Source of the DNA: Rummeliibacillus suwonensis
GTDB taxonomy: Bacteria; Bacillota; Bacilli; Bacillales_A; Planococcaceae
Assembly: GCF_007896435.1 (NCBI RefSeq)
Contig: NZ_VCBL01000002.1
Location: 62,001 to 126,000, forward strand
Direction of reading: 5' to 3'
Length of the DNA: 64,000 bases
Position 1 is the first letter of the stretch; each line of letters starts with the position of its first letter. This document shows, piece after piece, positions 63,951 through 64,000 of the stretch. The notes beneath the pieces are model-generated. The model did not search any database. It saw nothing but the letters and a program-made list of their open reading frames with translations, and was not told where the DNA came from. A program made the translations under genes and the position numbers.

Positions 63951-64000
63951 AAACAGTCCTCCTTCAAATTATGATTAATTTAATTTTAGCACTTCTATCA

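Overview
The window looks like chromosome of a low-GC, endospore-forming member of the Bacillales. Sporulation genes (spoVR, yhbH, prkA, lytH), Bacillus-type ferredoxin and ferredoxin reductase, Shine-Dalgarno-rich starts with frequent TTG/GTG codons, and a Bacillus-style lysine riboswitch support this. The intergenic repeats remind me of Planococcaceae such as Lysinibacillus or Rummeliibacillus; that is an inference from memory, not a search. I saw no rRNA, tRNA, CRISPR array, prophage or transposase gene.

Layout. 0-13 kb: a UspA protein, two large secreted subtilases of different architecture (942-4397 and 7845-10838), an RNase J, a Cys-rich CWC protein and an unrecognised secreted/cytosolic gene pair. 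13-21 kb: LysR with a divergent EamA transporter, the sulfonate operon ssuBACD, a two-domain sulfurtransferase, and a RibR-like regulator that appears split into two overlapping genes. 22-29 kb: spoVR, yhbH and prkA on one strand with lytH divergent from prkA. 28.8-33.4 kb: a dabB-dabA-mpsC inorganic-carbon uptake operon behind a possible attenuator. 34-43 kb: a hidden 52-residue DUF1540 gene, an Old Yellow Enzyme, a GmhB-type phosphatase, a PLP decarboxylase, a radical SAM/SPASM enzyme and a chemoreceptor. 43-50 kb: a one-module A-T-reductase megasynthase with its own Sfp-type activator, a NUDIX remnant, a lysine riboswitch with dapA, and a second chemoreceptor. 50-64 kb: pstS-pstC-pstA without pstB, a cupin, a luciferase-like oxidoreductase, DUF1456, a CsoR-MATE pair with a CsoR-like operator, tatD, a ferredoxin reductase and ferredoxin, DUF1284 and a geranylgeranyl-reductase-family protein.

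The most unusual content is between the genes. Family A is a two-hairpin repeat of about 105-215 bp with some 19 copies, from near-identical to strongly diverged; diverged copies keep the first hairpin through compensating changes. Family B is a GC-richer repeat with short inverted ends and several remnants. One hairpin cassette of about 50-70 bp sits inside both the long form of family A and one copy of family B, as if it moved between them. Separately, four arrays of short degenerate units run at a 21-bp period: two use a GTGGAT-type motif and two a GAGCAAATAA-type motif.

Genes that probably work together: SsuBAC imports sulfonates and SsuD, which needs FMNH2, releases sulfite; the nearby RibR-like halves could tie FMN supply to sulfonate use. 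DabA, DabB and MpsC would concentrate bicarbonate. The A-T-R enzyme and its phosphopantetheinyl transferase form a minimal two-gene pathway to an aldehyde or alcohol. The ferredoxin reductase and ferredoxin form a redox pair.
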